Shown in pieces: positions 1-9,555 of a stretch of DNA of 64,000 nt. Below the pieces are notes generated by a model. That model was not told where the DNA came from. It saw only the letters and a list, made by a program, of their open reading frames with translations, and ran no database searches. This DNA is from Aerococcaceae bacterium DSM 111021. GTDB taxonomy: Bacteria; Bacillota; Bacilli; Lactobacillales; Aerococcaceae. The stretch lies in assembly GCA_020112395.1 (NCBI GenBank), contig JACCEK010000001.1, positions 62,001 through 126,000 on the forward strand, read 5' to 3'. The translations under genes were made by a program, and so were the position numbers. Positions within the stretch are counted from its first letter, which is position 1. Each line of letters starts with the position of its first letter.

Positions 1-336
1 TTAAATGGTTATGAGATTGGTGGAGGAAGTATCCGAATCCATACACGTGAAATGCAAGAGCAAATGTTTGAATTATTAGGATTCACTCAAGAAGAAGCTT
101 ATAGTCAATTTGGATTTTTATTAGATGCTTTAGAGTATGGATTCCCACCACATGGAGGAATCGCCTTAGGACTTGATCGTTTAGTAATGGTCTTAGCTCA
201 AGAGCCAAATATTCGTGAAGTTATTGCTTTCCCTAAAACAGGGCGTGGATTAGACTTAATGTCACAAGCACCAAGTACAGTAAGTAATGATCAATTAAGA
301 GAATTAAACATTTCAGTTAAAGAATCTAAGAAATAG
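1..336 (+). CDS. aspS: Aspartyl-tRNA synthetase, C-terminal end (partial)
   Basis: Only the last 111 codons lie in the window; the frame is open from base 1, so the gene begins upstream. The enzyme charges tRNA-Asp with aspartate in the cytoplasm. The visible part holds the [14 protein letters not shown] segment of the class II catalytic core and motif 3, [11 protein letters not shown], which binds ATP. The ending ([11 protein letters not shown], then a short tail) matches bacterial-type AspRS. The next gene, nfo, starts 47 bases downstream on the same strand. No terminator hairpin is visible between them, so read-through is possible. Confidence 0.95.
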   Translation, partial: LNGYEIGGGSIRIHTREMQEQMFELLGFTQEEAYSQFGFLLDALEYGFPPHGGIALGLDRLVMVLAQEPNIREVIAFPKTGRGLDLMSQAPSTVSNDQLRELNISVKESKK

Positions 337-383
337 TTTAAGTTTTATAGTATCTAATTTATTAGCATACAAGGAGAATTATA

Positions 384-1277
384 ATGTATATAGGATCGCA
401 CGTTTCGATGAAAGGAAAAGATATGTTACTAGGTGCAGCACAAGAAGCTGCATCTTATGGTAGTAATGTCTTTATGATTTATACTGGAGCACCTCAAAAT
501 ACACGGCGAAAAGATGTATCTGAGTTTAGAGTGGATGAAGCAAAGGTTTTTATGAAGGAAAATAACATAGAATTTTTTACAGTCCATGCTCCGTATATCG
601 TAAATCTAGCGAATACGACTAAAGAAGGCTATCATGATTTTGCGATGCAATTTTTAAGAGAAGAAGTAGAGCGGGTTGAAGCAATAGGGGCTAGTCAGAT
701 TACGATGCATCCTGGTGCTCATGTAGGTGCTGGGGTAGAAGTTGGGATTAATCAGATTATCCATGGCTTAAATGGTGTTTTAACTTCGGATCAGAAACCG
801 CAGATTGCACTTGAGACGATGGCGGGTAAAGGGACAGAAATCGGAAGAAACTTTGAAGAATTAGCGGCAATCATTGATGGTGTAACATTTAATGAGAAGC
901 TATCAGTTACACTAGATACCTGTCATATTTATGATGCGGGCTATGACATTGTAAATGATTGGGACGGTGTATTGAATGAGTTTGATAAAATCATTGGTTT
1001 AGATAGATTGAAAGTTTTACATATCAATGACTCAAAGAATCCATTCAAAAGCCATAAAGATCGACATGCTAATATTGGTCAAGGATCAATTGGATTTGAT
1101 GTTTTGAATTCAATTGTTCATCACCCTCAACTTAAAAGTGTTCCAAAAATACTTGAAACCCCATGGGTTTCGGTTCCAGAGAACGAAAAAGTTAAGGTAG
1201 CTCCATATAAATTTGAAATCGATATGTTTAAAACTAAAAGATACAACATAAGTTTAATGGAAGATATTTTAAAGTAG
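384..1277 (+). CDS. nfo: Deoxyribonuclease IV (AP endonuclease family 2)
   Basis: This 297-residue enzyme cleaves DNA 5' of abasic sites during base excision repair. The family 2 AP endonuclease signatures are present in order: [10 protein letters not shown], an ALETMAGKG segment, [17 protein letters not shown] and DRHANIGQG. They carry the His, Glu and Asp ligands of the three-zinc centre of this TIM-barrel family. Length is typical. The ATG is preceded by AAGGAG at a good distance. In Bacillus subtilis nfo also lies near zur, which supports the Zur call two genes downstream. It ends in a strong bidirectional terminator shared with ppsR. Confidence 0.97.
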   Translation: MYIGSHVSMKGKDMLLGAAQEAASYGSNVFMIYTGAPQNTRRKDVSEFRVDEAKVFMKENNIEFFTVHAPYIVNLANTTKEGYHDFAMQFLREEVERVEAIGASQITMHPGAHVGAGVEVGINQIIHGLNGVLTSDQKPQIALETMAGKGTEIGRNFEELAAIIDGVTFNEKLSVTLDTCHIYDAGYDIVNDWDGVLNEFDKIIGLDRLKVLHINDSKNPFKSHKDRHANIGQGSIGFDVLNSIVHHPQLKSVPKILETPWVSVPENEKVKVAPYKFEIDMFKTKRYNISLMEDILK

Positions 1278-1283
1278 TCAAAT

Positions 1284-1341
1284 AAAAACACTAGTACTTA
1301 TCACTCTCTTAATGTGAGTGATAAGTGCTAGTGTTTTTTTA
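1284..1341. terminator. Bidirectional terminator between nfo and ppsR
   Basis: A 22-bp stem with one G-T pair (arms 1284-1305 and 1317-1338) has an 11-base loop. It is flanked by A-rich sequence on the left and a T run on the right, so it can stop both convergent genes. Confidence 0.9.
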
Positions 1342-1342
1342 T

Positions 1343-2164
1343 TTAAATTTTTTGAGGTAAGTTCATAAGTTCCATAACAATACTTGCAGATTCTTCTATG
1401 CTTCTATCTGAGACATTGATGATAGGGCAACCCAATTCTTCATATATACTATGAGCATAAATCAGTTCTTCATTAACGCGATCTTTAGAAGCGTATCTTG
1501 AACCAGCACCTAAACCATATTCTTGCATACGAGATTCTCTGTGTTTATTTATAACACCAGAACTATTAGTAAGGCCAATTATTTTCTTAGGATCGATTTC
1601 GTAGAGAATAGGTGTTACTTCTTTTTCTGGGATGAGTGGTAAATTAGCTACTTTATATCCTAAAGTACCAAGATACATACTTAAGGGTGTTTTCCCTGTT
1701 CTAGAAATACCGAGTATAACAATTTCAGCTTCTCGAAGTCCTTTTGGATCTTTACCATCATCATATGTTAAACAGAATTCCATTGCTCGAATACGGTCAA
1801 AATAACCTTCTGATAACTCGTATTGTGCGCCACTAATAGCAGAGGGCTCAGTGCCTAGCCTTCGGGCTATTTCTAACGTAAATGGCTGAATTAGGTTATA
1901 ACATATTAAGCCTGTTTTTATACAGTACTTCTCTGCGAATTTAGCTAACTCAGCATCTGCGATTGTCATAAACACTAAACCATCATGTTCATTAGCATCT
2001 TCTAATATAGAATGAAGTGTGTCATGATTTGAAATAAAAGTATATTTATGTGATACTGTAGTGATAGAAGGGAACTGAGCTAAAGAAGCTTTCGCAACTT
2101 TTTGAGCAGTTTCCCCAATTGAATCTGATAAAATGTAGTAATGTAATACTGAATTGTCGTGCAT
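1343..2164 (-). CDS. Pyruvate, phosphate dikinase regulatory protein (kinase/pyrophosphorylase)
   Basis: This 273-residue protein belongs to the DUF299 (Kinase-PPPase) family, B. subtilis YqfL. Members phosphorylate and dephosphorylate pyruvate phosphate dikinase or PEP synthase, using ADP and phosphate. The P-loop GISRTGKTP lies near residue 153. The N-terminal start (HYYILSDSIGETA) and the central GAQYELSEGYFDRI segment are typical. The ATG is preceded by an unusual all-G Shine-Dalgarno sequence. It diverges from zur by about 60 bases. No PPDK or PEP synthase gene lies in the window, so the target is unknown here; family function is established, the substrate in this organism is inference. 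Confidence 0.92.
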   Translation of the reverse strand: MHDNSVLHYYILSDSIGETAQKVAKASLAQFPSITTVSHKYTFISNHDTLHSILEDANEHDGLVFMTIADAELAKFAEKYCIKTGLICYNLIQPFTLEIARRLGTEPSAISGAQYELSEGYFDRIRAMEFCLTYDDGKDPKGLREAEIVILGISRTGKTPLSMYLGTLGYKVANLPLIPEKEVTPILYEIDPKKIIGLTNSSGVINKHRESRMQEYGLGAGSRYASKDRVNEELIYAHSIYEELGCPIINVSDRSIEESASIVMELMNLPQKI

Positions 2165-2227
2165 ATTAAATGACCCCCCCTATAAGTTCTTACATCATAG
2201 CATATTTATACAAGGAGACGTCAAGTA

Positions 2228-2680
2228 ATGATTTATGAAACAATATCTAAAGAAGTAGAAAATAAAATACATGAAGCTATTTTAAGGTTGAAAGAAGCTG
2301 GTTTTAAAAACACCAAGAAAAGGCAAGAGATTTTGTCATTGTTTGCTTGTACTGACCGCTACTTAAGTGCTCAAACGGTCCATGAAAAATTAACTGAAAA
2401 TCATCCCACAATGAGTTATAACACAACGTACAGAAATGTATACGATTTTGTTGAAGCCGGTATTTTGGAATCAACAGAGTACAATCAAGAACAACATTTT
2501 CGTATGAATTGTTTAGATCACGATCACCACCACCACCATTTTATTTGTACAAACTGTGGCATGGCTATTCCTTTAGAAACATGTCCGATGAATATCACAC
2601 TTATGACGGATGATTTAAAAGATGTACAGATTAATACTCACCGATTTGAAATATTTGGATTATGTTCAATTTGTAAATAG
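2228..2680 (+). CDS. zur: Fur-family regulator, probably zinc-responsive Zur
   Basis: This 150-residue protein has the Fur layout: an N-terminal winged helix (about residues 10-85, with the recognition segment SYNTTYRNVYDF) and a C-terminal metal-binding dimer domain. Structural zinc cysteines are C107/C110 and C146/C149. A run of histidines at residues 98-104, just before FICTNCG, resembles B. subtilis Zur (YqfV), as do the ETCPM and HRFEIFG segments. Proximity to nfo also matches Bacillus. Zur normally represses zinc uptake genes when zinc is plentiful. PerR or Fur specificity cannot be fully excluded from sequence alone. A ZIP metal transporter gene lies about 28 kb away but shows no obvious operator. 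Confidence 0.85.
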   Translation: MIYETISKEVENKIHEAILRLKEAGFKNTKKRQEILSLFACTDRYLSAQTVHEKLTENHPTMSYNTTYRNVYDFVEAGILESTEYNQEQHFRMNCLDHDHHHHHFICTNCGMAIPLETCPMNITLMTDDLKDVQINTHRFEIFGLCSICK

Positions 2681-2803
2681 TGAAATAATATTCAATTTAT
2701 AAATTAGTTAAATAGTAAATTGACTGAAATTTGTTATTTTGATTTTCAATTTATGGCGTTAAAATAGTGATGTTATTGAAAATGAGAATAGTGAAACTCA
2801 ATT

Positions 2804-2829
2804 TTGACAAAAGAAAATCTGTATATAAT
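2804..2829 (+). promoter_or_regulatory. Possible rpsU promoter
   Basis: A perfect -35 (TTGACA, 2804-2809) and a perfect -10 (TATAAT, 2824-2829) are separated by only 14 bases. A second TATAAT lies at 2834-2839. The spacing is poor for sigma-A in either case, so the call is tentative. Confidence 0.4.
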
Positions 2830-2961
2830 TAAATATAATCATGAAAAACTTTCATTAAGACCTTGCAAACACAACATTGTTTGATTATAATGTTACAAGA
2901 ACTTTATTATTTTTTAGGAAAAGTGATAGGGTTAGAAAAGCTTGGGAGGAGGGGATTCATA

Positions 2962-3135
2962 ATGTCTAAAACAGTAGTTCGTGATAACGAATCATTAGAA
3001 GACGCTCTTCGTCGCTTTAAGCGAGATGTTTCAAAAACAGGTACTTTAAGAGAAGCACGTAACCGTGAATTTTACGAAAAACCAAGTGTTAAACGTAAGA
3101 AAAAATCGGAAGCAGCTCGTAAAAGAAAATTCTAA
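2962..3135 (+). CDS. rpsU: 30S ribosomal protein S21
   Basis: The true product is the 57-residue protein starting [20 protein letters not shown]. The frame stays open about 100 bases further upstream, but the upstream part is AT-rich and unlike S21. The ATG at 2962 follows GGGAGGAGGGG, a very strong Shine-Dalgarno sequence. S21 helps the small subunit start translation. The C-terminus is strongly basic ([14 protein letters not shown]), as usual for the family. It is followed 21 bases later by yqeY, the common rpsU-yqeY pair of Firmicutes. Confidence 0.97.
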   Translation: MSKTVVRDNESLEDALRRFKRDVSKTGTLREARNREFYEKPSVKRKKKSEAARKRKF

Positions 3136-3156
3136 TTAACAGATAGGTGAGGCGAA

Positions 3157-3600
3157 ATGTCACTAACTGAACGAATTAATCAAGACGTCAAGCAAGCGAT
3201 GAAGGCTAGAGATAAAGAGACTTTAAAAGTAATACGTATGATAAAGTCGGCATTACAAATGGAGCAATTAAAACATTCTGAATCATTAAATGAGGAAGAA
3301 GAAATTACAATTATTGTTCGAGAATTAAAGCAGCGTAAGGATTCTTTAGCTGAATTCGAAAAAGCTGAACGACACGATTTAGTAGAAGAAGTAACTGCTG
3401 AGATTGAAGTTGTCGAGCGCTACTTACCAAAACAATTATCAGAAGAAGAGATAGAAGTTGAAGTTCAGAAAGTCATGGATGAACTTGGTGCGACTTCTTC
3501 AGCTGATTTTGGCAAAGTTATGGGAAAAGCTATGGCTAACCTAAAAGGTCAGGCAGATGGTAATCTTGTAAAACAAGTTACAAAAAAACTATTAGACTAA
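3157..3600 (+). CDS. yqeY: GatB/YqeY domain protein
   Basis: This 147-residue protein belongs to the YqeY family, which resembles the tail domain of the GatB amidotransferase subunit and may bind tRNA; its cellular role is not settled. It starts SLTERINQDVKQAMKARDKETLKVIRMI and has a C-terminal half with GKVMGKAMANLKGQADGN, both family hallmarks. It is mostly helical and highly charged. It lies directly downstream of rpsU, and a compact hairpin ends the unit. Confidence 0.93.
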   Translation: MSLTERINQDVKQAMKARDKETLKVIRMIKSALQMEQLKHSESLNEEEEITIIVRELKQRKDSLAEFEKAERHDLVEEVTAEIEVVERYLPKQLSEEEIEVEVQKVMDELGATSSADFGKVMGKAMANLKGQADGNLVKQVTKKLLD

Positions 3601-3606
3601 TCTTTT

Positions 3607-3632
3607 TAAACACCCGAAAGGGTGTTTTTTCT
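3607..3632 (+). terminator. Terminator after rpsU-yqeY
   Basis: A short hairpin, CACCC-GAAA-GGGTG, extended by A-T pairs and followed by six T residues. The GAAA tetraloop is favourable. Confidence 0.9.
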
Positions 3633-3723
3633 TTTCTTTAAATATTAGGTGAGATAGTTCATTTTTAATTATATTTATGGTAATGTTAGCTTAATTACAC
3701 AGAATTTTAAAGGAGCGTATTAT

Positions 3724-4683
3724 TTGAGCGAAACAGATGCATTTTCACAAAAGGTTATTGTATCAAACCAAGATTGGCTATTGGCAATATTAGGTACACA
3801 TGATAAATATGTTCAATTACTTGAAGAGAATTTTGATATTCAAGTAAGCAATCGAGGAGAAGTTATCACTATAACTGGTAAAGAATCAGACGTTGAGTTA
3901 ACACGATCAATCTTTTTGAATTTAGTTGAACTTCTACAAAGAGGTATTACGCCTCGTACGATGGATATTATTACAGCAGTAAAAATGGCCAAAAATGGAA
4001 CAATAGATTATTTTGTTAATTTATACGAGGAAGTTATTGGTCGTGCATACGATGGGTCAGCAGTACGTGCGAAAAATTTCGGGCAATTACAATATGTTAA
4101 AGCTGTTGAATCACACGATGTTGTCTTTGGAATTGGACCAGCTGGTACAGGTAAAACTTTTTTAGCCGTTGTCATGGCTGTTCAAGCGATGAGGGATGGT
4201 CGAGTTAAAAAGATTATCTTAACACGTCCGGCTGTAGAAGCAGGCGAAAGCCTTGGTTTTTTACCAGGGGACTTGAAAGAAAAGGTTGATCCATATTTAA
4301 GACCAGTTTACGATGCATTATATGCGATATTCGGTATGGAACACACAAACCGTTTGATGGAGAGAGGAATCATAGAAATTGCTCCGCTAGCATATATGCG
4401 TGGACGTACATTGGATGACGCTTTTGTAATATTGGATGAAGCACAAAATACGACAATTGCACAGATGAAAATGTTCTTGACACGTCTTGGATTTGGTTCA
4501 AAAATGATTATAAATGGAGACCAAACTCAAATTGATTTACCAAAAGGGGTAAAATCAGGGTTAATCGATGCAGAGCAAAAGTTAAACAAAATTAAAAAGA
4601 TTAAGTTTAATTATTTTGATGAATTTGATGTGGTTCGTCATCCTGTTGTTGCTGATATTATTAGAGCTTATTCAAAAGATTAA
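3724..4683 (+). CDS. phoH: PhoH-family ATPase
   Basis: This 319-residue cytoplasmic protein has the PhoH fold. Walker A (GPAGTGKT) is at residues 138-145 and a Walker B-like FVILDEAQN lies near residue 236. The family is linked to RNA metabolism and commonly sits with ybeY, as here three genes upstream; its exact activity is uncertain. It starts with TTG, preceded by AAAGGAGCG; no ATG in frame lies close enough to that site. It opens the phoH-pgpH-ybeY-dgkA-era-recO block, in which spacers are very short or absent, consistent with one transcript. Confidence 0.94.
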   Translation: MSETDAFSQKVIVSNQDWLLAILGTHDKYVQLLEENFDIQVSNRGEVITITGKESDVELTRSIFLNLVELLQRGITPRTMDIITAVKMAKNGTIDYFVNLYEEVIGRAYDGSAVRAKNFGQLQYVKAVESHDVVFGIGPAGTGKTFLAVVMAVQAMRDGRVKKIILTRPAVEAGESLGFLPGDLKEKVDPYLRPVYDALYAIFGMEHTNRLMERGIIEIAPLAYMRGRTLDDAFVILDEAQNTTIAQMKMFLTRLGFGSKMIINGDQTQIDLPKGVKSGLIDAEQKLNKIKKIKFNYFDEFDVVRHPVVADIIRAYSKD

Positions 4684-4702
4684 TAAATAGAGGGGGAGTG
4701 CA

Positions 4703-6925
4703 ATGAACCAACAATTACGAAAACAGCAAACTGTTTTAGGCGTATTCTTCATTCCCTTAATTATTTTAATTATGTCAGTTTTGATATTTGTGATGGGTTT
4801 TACAGAGGTGCAACCTGAACAGTTTAATTTTCAGATAAATCAAGTTGCGGAAGAAACTGTTCAAGCACCAGTAACAATTGAAGATACAGAACAGACTGAA
4901 ATTAACAGAGAACGTGCGCGCTCAAGTGTAGTAGATGCGTATGTTTTCCAGCCTGATATTCTAAATCAACAAGTTAAACAGGCTGAGGATTTTATGACTT
5001 TGATCCATTCGATTCGAGATAATGAATACTCCACACAAGATATTAATGGTATGTTGGAAAATAATAATTTAAGTGAATTAATTGATATGACTTCAATTGA
5101 TGTGCAAAGAACAGAAACGCAATCAGTGCCATTCGGTCAATTAGATAGTTCAGAGCAATTGGTTATTTATTACGATGCGGTGTTAAATAGCGAGGTTGAG
5201 TCTGTGAAGGACTTAAACGAAACGTTATCGGATGAATCTATCAGCATTCTTCTGACTATTAGTAACAGCCAATTAAATGAAATGCAACAGCAAATCAACG
5301 ACTTATTAACGAGTGCGTTGAGTAATGAAATTGAATCAACTGATTTGAATCAAATTATTTCTGATGTCAATATTTATATTAATGAGCTCAATATAGAAGA
5401 TGAAAGCAAAGTAATTATTAGAGAGTTGATGCAAGAACTTATTGTACCAACAGTAGTTTATAGTGAAAGTGAGACAGAAAAGCGCCGACAAGAAGCTGAA
5501 AATTCTGTACAACCAAGCTATATTTTACAAGGACAAATTATTGCTCAAGAGGGACATATCATTAATCAATCTACGTATAGGCAATTAGATTTGTTGGGTT
5601 ACCTAGACAGAGAATCTAATAATGATTTACTGATTGCTTTTATTGCTGTTATTATTATTCATGCTTTGGTATTGTTTTACTTTGTAAGAAAAGAGAAACC
5701 CGATGCATTACTCGATGTAGAGATAGGAACAAACATCTTAGCATACGGTCTTCTATTCACGATCAGTTTTCTCGTACTTAAAGTTCTTCATATATTGCAA
5801 ATAAATGGCATTGATTATGCTATGGTTTTATTTCCAATTTATATTTTACCGATGTTATTAAAGCCGAGAACCAATATAAAACTAACATTGTTTTTCATCA
5901 GTTTTTTTAATTTATTTGCATTATTTATAACTCACGATGGCGATAGTATGACAGTTACATTTATAATTTCAATTTTTTATTTTTTTAGCTCACTAATATC
6001 AATGAGTTATCAATTATTAGTAAAAAATAAATCTTCTTTAAGACGTGGATTTTTTTATGCCTTAGCATTTCACGCTGTGTTTGCTATTCCAATTGTATTG
6101 ATGATTAATGTCACGTTAATTTCTGAAACTTCAATTAATATTTTATTGTTTATATTATTTAATTTATTGATTACTTTTGGTGTCTATTTCTTTATTGAAC
6201 CATATTGGCATAAATTACTTAGTAGTAAAGCTCCATTAACGTTAAACCAACTAGCCAATTTAAACCATCCATTATTGAAGATTATTGTTGAGAAAGCTCC
6301 AGGCTCTTACCACCATAGTATGATGGTGGCAAATATTGCAGCGAATGCTGCAGATTCTATCGAAGCAGATTCTTCATTAGTACGAATTGCATCGTACTAT
6401 CATGATATCGGCAAAGTGTTACACCCATTATTTTTCGTTGAAAACTTATCTGATGGTATGGGCTCTCCACATAAAATGATTACGGCAGAGGAAAGTGCTG
6501 CAATTATTATTGGTCACGTTACTGAAGGAGAGAAGTTATTGCGAGAATATGATATGCCTGAAAGTATCATTAATATTTGTATGCAACACCATGGAACAAC
6601 TTTAGTTAAGTATTTTTATCATCAAGCTAAACAAAATAATACCCAAGTAAACGAAGATTATTTTCGTTACCCGGGCCCAAAACCACAGAGTAAAGAAGCA
6701 ATGATTATTATGATTGCTGACTCTGTTGAAGCAGCTTCCAGAACAATCAAGGATCATACACAAGAAACATTTGAAAACTTAGTTCAAAATATTATAAAAG
6801 GGAAGCTATATGAAGGGCAATTTGAAGAATGTAATATAACAGTTTCAGAGTTAGAAAAAGTAAGAAAATCGATGGTTCATACTGTTGCAAGTATGTATCA
6901 CACTAGAATCGAATATCCAGATTAA
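4703..6925 (+). CDS. pgpH: Membrane HD-domain c-di-AMP phosphodiesterase PgpH
   Basis: This 740-residue protein matches the 7TMR-HD family. A membrane helix near residues 12-32 precedes an extracytoplasmic region up to about residue 310. A block of about seven membrane segments follows (roughly 310-500), then a cytoplasmic HD domain. The HD centre is visible: H537-H538 (SYHHSMMVAN), H567-D568 (YYHDIGK) and a later QHHGTT. Characterised members (Listeria PgpH) hydrolyse the second messenger c-di-AMP, which controls osmolyte and potassium balance. It lies between phoH and ybeY as in many Firmicutes. Family assignment is firm; the substrate is inferred from homologues. Confidence 0.94.
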   Translation: MNQQLRKQQTVLGVFFIPLIILIMSVLIFVMGFTEVQPEQFNFQINQVAEETVQAPVTIEDTEQTEINRERARSSVVDAYVFQPDILNQQVKQAEDFMTLIHSIRDNEYSTQDINGMLENNNLSELIDMTSIDVQRTETQSVPFGQLDSSEQLVIYYDAVLNSEVESVKDLNETLSDESISILLTISNSQLNEMQQQINDLLTSALSNEIESTDLNQIISDVNIYINELNIEDESKVIIRELMQELIVPTVVYSESETEKRRQEAENSVQPSYILQGQIIAQEGHIINQSTYRQLDLLGYLDRESNNDLLIAFIAVIIIHALVLFYFVRKEKPDALLDVEIGTNILAYGLLFTISFLVLKVLHILQINGIDYAMVLFPIYILPMLLKPRTNIKLTLFFISFFNLFALFITHDGDSMTVTFIISIFYFFSSLISMSYQLLVKNKSSLRRGFFYALAFHAVFAIPIVLMINVTLISETSINILLFILFNLLITFGVYFFIEPYWHKLLSSKAPLTLNQLANLNHPLLKIIVEKAPGSYHHSMMVANIAANAADSIEADSSLVRIASYYHDIGKVLHPLFFVENLSDGMGSPHKMITAEESAAIIIGHVTEGEKLLREYDMPESIINICMQHHGTTLVKYFYHQAKQNNTQVNEDYFRYPGPKPQSKEAMIIMIADSVEAASRTIKDHTQETFENLVQNIIKGKLYEGQFEECNITVSELEKVRKSMVHTVASMYHTRIEYPD

Positions 6926-6942
6926 AAGACGGAGGACAAGTT

Positions 6943-7440
6943 ATGATAATTGATTTAATAGACGAAGAAGGATTGTTGACTGAATCACATACAGACATGC
7001 TTAACCATATTATTACTCAAACAGCCCAAAAACTAAAGCTATCGCAAGGGATTGAAGTTGATATTTCAATTGTTTCAAATGAAGTCATTCATGAATTGAA
7101 TAAAGAATATCGTGGTATTGATCGCCCAACGGATGTACTTAGTTTTGCATTAGAAGAAGATGTAGATGAGGCTCCCAACTTCAATTTTGATTCATTTTCT
7201 GATTTAGAAGATGGAAACGTAGTTTCAAAACATTTAGGGGATATCATTATTTCATTTGAAAAAACTGTGGAACAAGCTGCAGATTATGGTCATTCTGTTG
7301 AGAGAGAGCTTGCGTTTTTAGCCGTTCATGGCTTTTTACACCTTAATGGGTATGACCACCAGACTGAAGAAGAAGAAAGAGAGATGTTCTCGTTACAAGA
7401 AGAGGTGCTAGAGGAAAATGGCTTTTCACGAGGGCAATAG
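6943..7440 (+). CDS. ybeY: Endoribonuclease YbeY
   Basis: This 165-residue protein is a metal-dependent endoribonuclease of the UPF0054 family, involved in 16S rRNA 3'-end maturation and ribosome quality control. The zinc motif is intact: H129, H133 and H139 in HGFLHLNGYDH. The substrate-cleft segment NKEYRGIDRPTDVLSFA is also present. The insertion around residues 60-85 is acidic. Its 3' end overlaps dgkA by 23 bases in another frame, which suggests translational coupling. Confidence 0.96.
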   Translation: MIIDLIDEEGLLTESHTDMLNHIITQTAQKLKLSQGIEVDISIVSNEVIHELNKEYRGIDRPTDVLSFALEEDVDEAPNFNFDSFSDLEDGNVVSKHLGDIIISFEKTVEQAADYGHSVERELAFLAVHGFLHLNGYDHQTEEEEREMFSLQEEVLEENGFSRGQ

Positions 7441-7804
7441 CAATTTTATAGAATCTGTGTACCATGCTCTTCAGGGTGTGATAGAGACAGTTAAAGTAGA
7501 GAAAAATATCAAAACTCACTTAGTCATTACGGCGTTTGTAATTATTGCTGGATTTCTATTTAATATAAGTTTAGTCGAATGGTTGAGTATTGTAATCTGT
7601 ATCGGCTTAGTTTTAGGGATGGAATTACTAAATACATCCATAGAACATACAGTTGACTTGGCAAGCCAAATGCAATATCATAATCTAGCAAAAAAAGCGA
7701 AAGATGCATCAGCCGGTGCAGTTTTAATTGTAGCAATCATGTCTGTTGTAATAGGTATGATTATATTTATACCCAAAATATGGAAGATATTATATATCGA
7801 TTAA
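7418..7804 (+). CDS. dgkA: Diacylglycerol kinase family protein, probably undecaprenol kinase
   Basis: This 128-residue membrane protein has about three transmembrane helices. The signature GMELLNTSIEHTVDLA, followed by AKKAKDASAGAV, carries the catalytic Glu and Asp residues of the prokaryotic DAGK family. In Gram-positive bacteria these enzymes mainly phosphorylate undecaprenol, feeding the lipid carrier of wall synthesis. The start lies inside the ybeY coding region. The cytidine deaminase gene often found between dgkA and era is absent here. Confidence 0.92.
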   Translation: MAFHEGNSNFIESVYHALQGVIETVKVEKNIKTHLVITAFVIIAGFLFNISLVEWLSIVICIGLVLGMELLNTSIEHTVDLASQMQYHNLAKKAKDASAGAVLIVAIMSVVIGMIIFIPKIWKILYID

Positions 7805-7813
7805 GGAGTGTTT

Positions 7814-8719
7814 ATGAAAAATAAGAATTTTAAATCAGGTTTTATCACTATTATAGGTAGACCGAATGTAGGTAAATCTACATTACTAAATCGTTTTGTC
7901 GGACAAAAAGTTGCAATCATGTCGGATAAAGCTCAAACTACACGTAATCGAATCCAAGGTGTAGTAACAGATGACGAAAGCCAAATTGTATTCATCGATA
8001 CACCAGGTATTCATAAACCTAAACATGCTCTAGGAGATTTCATGCTGAAAGCAGCATATAGCGCATTAAAAGGTGTAGATGGTATATTAGTCGTTGTGAA
8101 TGCCGCTGAAAAGATTGGCCCCGGTGACCGTCTTGTAATTGAACGAGTGAAACAAGCGAACATTCCTGTTTTCTTAGTTATTAATAAGATAGATTTAGTA
8201 ACTCCCGATGAATTATTACCAATTATTGAAAGTTACCGTCATGAACACGACTTTGATGAAGTTTTTCCAATTAGTGCATCTGAAGGTAATAACGTTGATG
8301 AATTAATTAAAGGAATTAAAGCAATTATACCTGAAGGGCCACAATACTATCCAGCTGATCAAGTAATGGATCATCCGGAATACTTTATCGTCGCTGAATT
8401 TATCCGAGAAAAGATATTAGAATTAACACGTGAAGAAATCCCTCATTCTGTTGCTGTACAAGTAGAAAGTATGAAACGTAATGAAGATGACAAAATTGAA
8501 ATTCAAGCAGTTATTATCGTAGAGCGTAGTTCTCAAAAAGGAATCATTATTGGATCACAAGGTTCAATGATTAAGAAAGTTCGTCAACGTGCACGACGAG
8601 ATATCGAAACTCTGCTAGGTGATAAAGTAGATCTGGAATTATGGGTGAAAGTTCAAAAAAATTGGCGTGATCGACGGGCTCAATTGAATGATTTTGGTTA
8701 TCGACCAGACAATTATTAA
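7814..8719 (+). CDS. era: GTPase Era
   Basis: This 301-residue GTPase binds 16S rRNA and assists 30S assembly. G1 (GRPNVGKST) is at residues 15-23, and DTPG, NKID and SAS motifs follow. A C-terminal KH domain contains [27 protein letters not shown] at 7808 is also in frame, but it overlaps the Shine-Dalgarno sequence AAGGAG. The ATG at 7814 sits five bases after that site and gives the usual N-terminus, so I chose it. It is followed by recO. Confidence 0.96.
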   Translation: MKNKNFKSGFITIIGRPNVGKSTLLNRFVGQKVAIMSDKAQTTRNRIQGVVTDDESQIVFIDTPGIHKPKHALGDFMLKAAYSALKGVDGILVVVNAAEKIGPGDRLVIERVKQANIPVFLVINKIDLVTPDELLPIIESYRHEHDFDEVFPISASEGNNVDELIKGIKAIIPEGPQYYPADQVMDHPEYFIVAEFIREKILELTREEIPHSVAVQVESMKRNEDDKIEIQAVIIVERSSQKGIIIGSQGSMIKKVRQRARRDIETLLGDKVDLELWVKVQKNWRDRRAQLNDFGYRPDNY

Positions 8720-8736
8720 TTTATAGAGGTGATTAG

Positions 8737-9525
8737 TTGAATGAACGGTTTGAAGGCATCGTTTTGTTTCAAAGGAAGCATCGCGAAAATGATGCGCTCG
8801 TAAAGATATTTACAAAGGAATTTGGAACTAAAATGTTCTTCGTAAAAGGATTACAAAAACCAAATCATCGGCTAACAAGTCAACTTGTCCCACTCACTGT
8901 CAATTATTATATTGGAAATATTAATGATGAAGGTTTATCTTTTCTTAAAGAAGCAAATACTTTAGAATTTCATCGACAAATCCAAACTGATTATCTTAAA
9001 CAAGCTTATTCTAGTTACGTGACACAATTGGTTGATGCAGCAATTAATGATAATACACCAGATCTTAAACTATATACTATGTTTGCTAAGGCATTAGAAC
9101 TAATTGATAGGAACGTGTCTTACGAAGCGATTGCGACAAGCATTGAAATTAAATTATTACGTTATTTTGGCTTTGATATAAACTTCACTCACTGTCGAAT
9201 ATGTGCTACGACAGTGCAACCATTTGATTTTAGTATGAGATTGCAAGGTGTTCTTTGTAAAAAACATTTTCATGAAGATAATCTAAGGATGCACGTATCA
9301 CCAAAAGCGATGTATATTGCAAGTCGTCTCGATCTTGCCAGTTTGCAACAAATTAAAACTATAAAGGTCAGTCAAGAAACGATTCAAGAGTTACGTCGTT
9401 TAATGGATGAAATTTATAAAGAATTTGTAGGAGTGAATTTAAAGAGTAAAAGTTATTTAAATAATTTGGATACTCTAAGTGAATCAATGCAAAATGTTAT
9501 AAAAAAACGAAATAAATCTGATTGA
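8737..9525 (+). CDS. recO: DNA repair protein RecO
   Basis: This 262-residue protein loads RecA onto single-stranded DNA together with RecF and RecR. It has the N-terminal OB fold (ERFEGIVLFQRKHRENDALVKIFTKEFG) and a C-terminal helical part. A cysteine cluster (CRICATTVQPFDF followed by C and H about 20 residues later) resembles the zinc-binding segment of RecO. The start is TTG at 8737. The nearby ATG at 8741 is in the wrong frame, and AGAGGT stands upstream of the TTG. Its stop codon overlaps the -35 element of the glyQ promoter. Confidence 0.94.
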   Translation: MNERFEGIVLFQRKHRENDALVKIFTKEFGTKMFFVKGLQKPNHRLTSQLVPLTVNYYIGNINDEGLSFLKEANTLEFHRQIQTDYLKQAYSSYVTQLVDAAINDNTPDLKLYTMFAKALELIDRNVSYEAIATSIEIKLLRYFGFDINFTHCRICATTVQPFDFSMRLQGVLCKKHFHEDNLRMHVSPKAMYIASRLDLASLQQIKTIKVSQETIQELRRLMDEIYKEFVGVNLKSKSYLNNLDTLSESMQNVIKKRNKSD

Positions 9526-9550
9526 GAAATTGTGACAATTGTAGTATGAT
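9522..9550 (+). promoter_or_regulatory. Promoter of the glyQS T-box transcript
   Basis: TTGAGA (9522-9527), a 17-base spacer, then TATGAT (9545-9550). The -35 element overlaps the recO stop codon. Position and spacing fit initiation just ahead of the T-box leader. Confidence 0.75.
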
Positions 9551-9555
9551 GGTCT

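Noticed and set aside
2681-2803. Possible Zur operator in the AT-rich gap after zur
   Set aside because: No dyad resembling the Bacillus Zur box could be found by eye.
2863-2961. Long form of S21 starting at 2863
   Set aside because: The added 33 residues are unlike S21, and the best ribosome site precedes the ATG at 2962.
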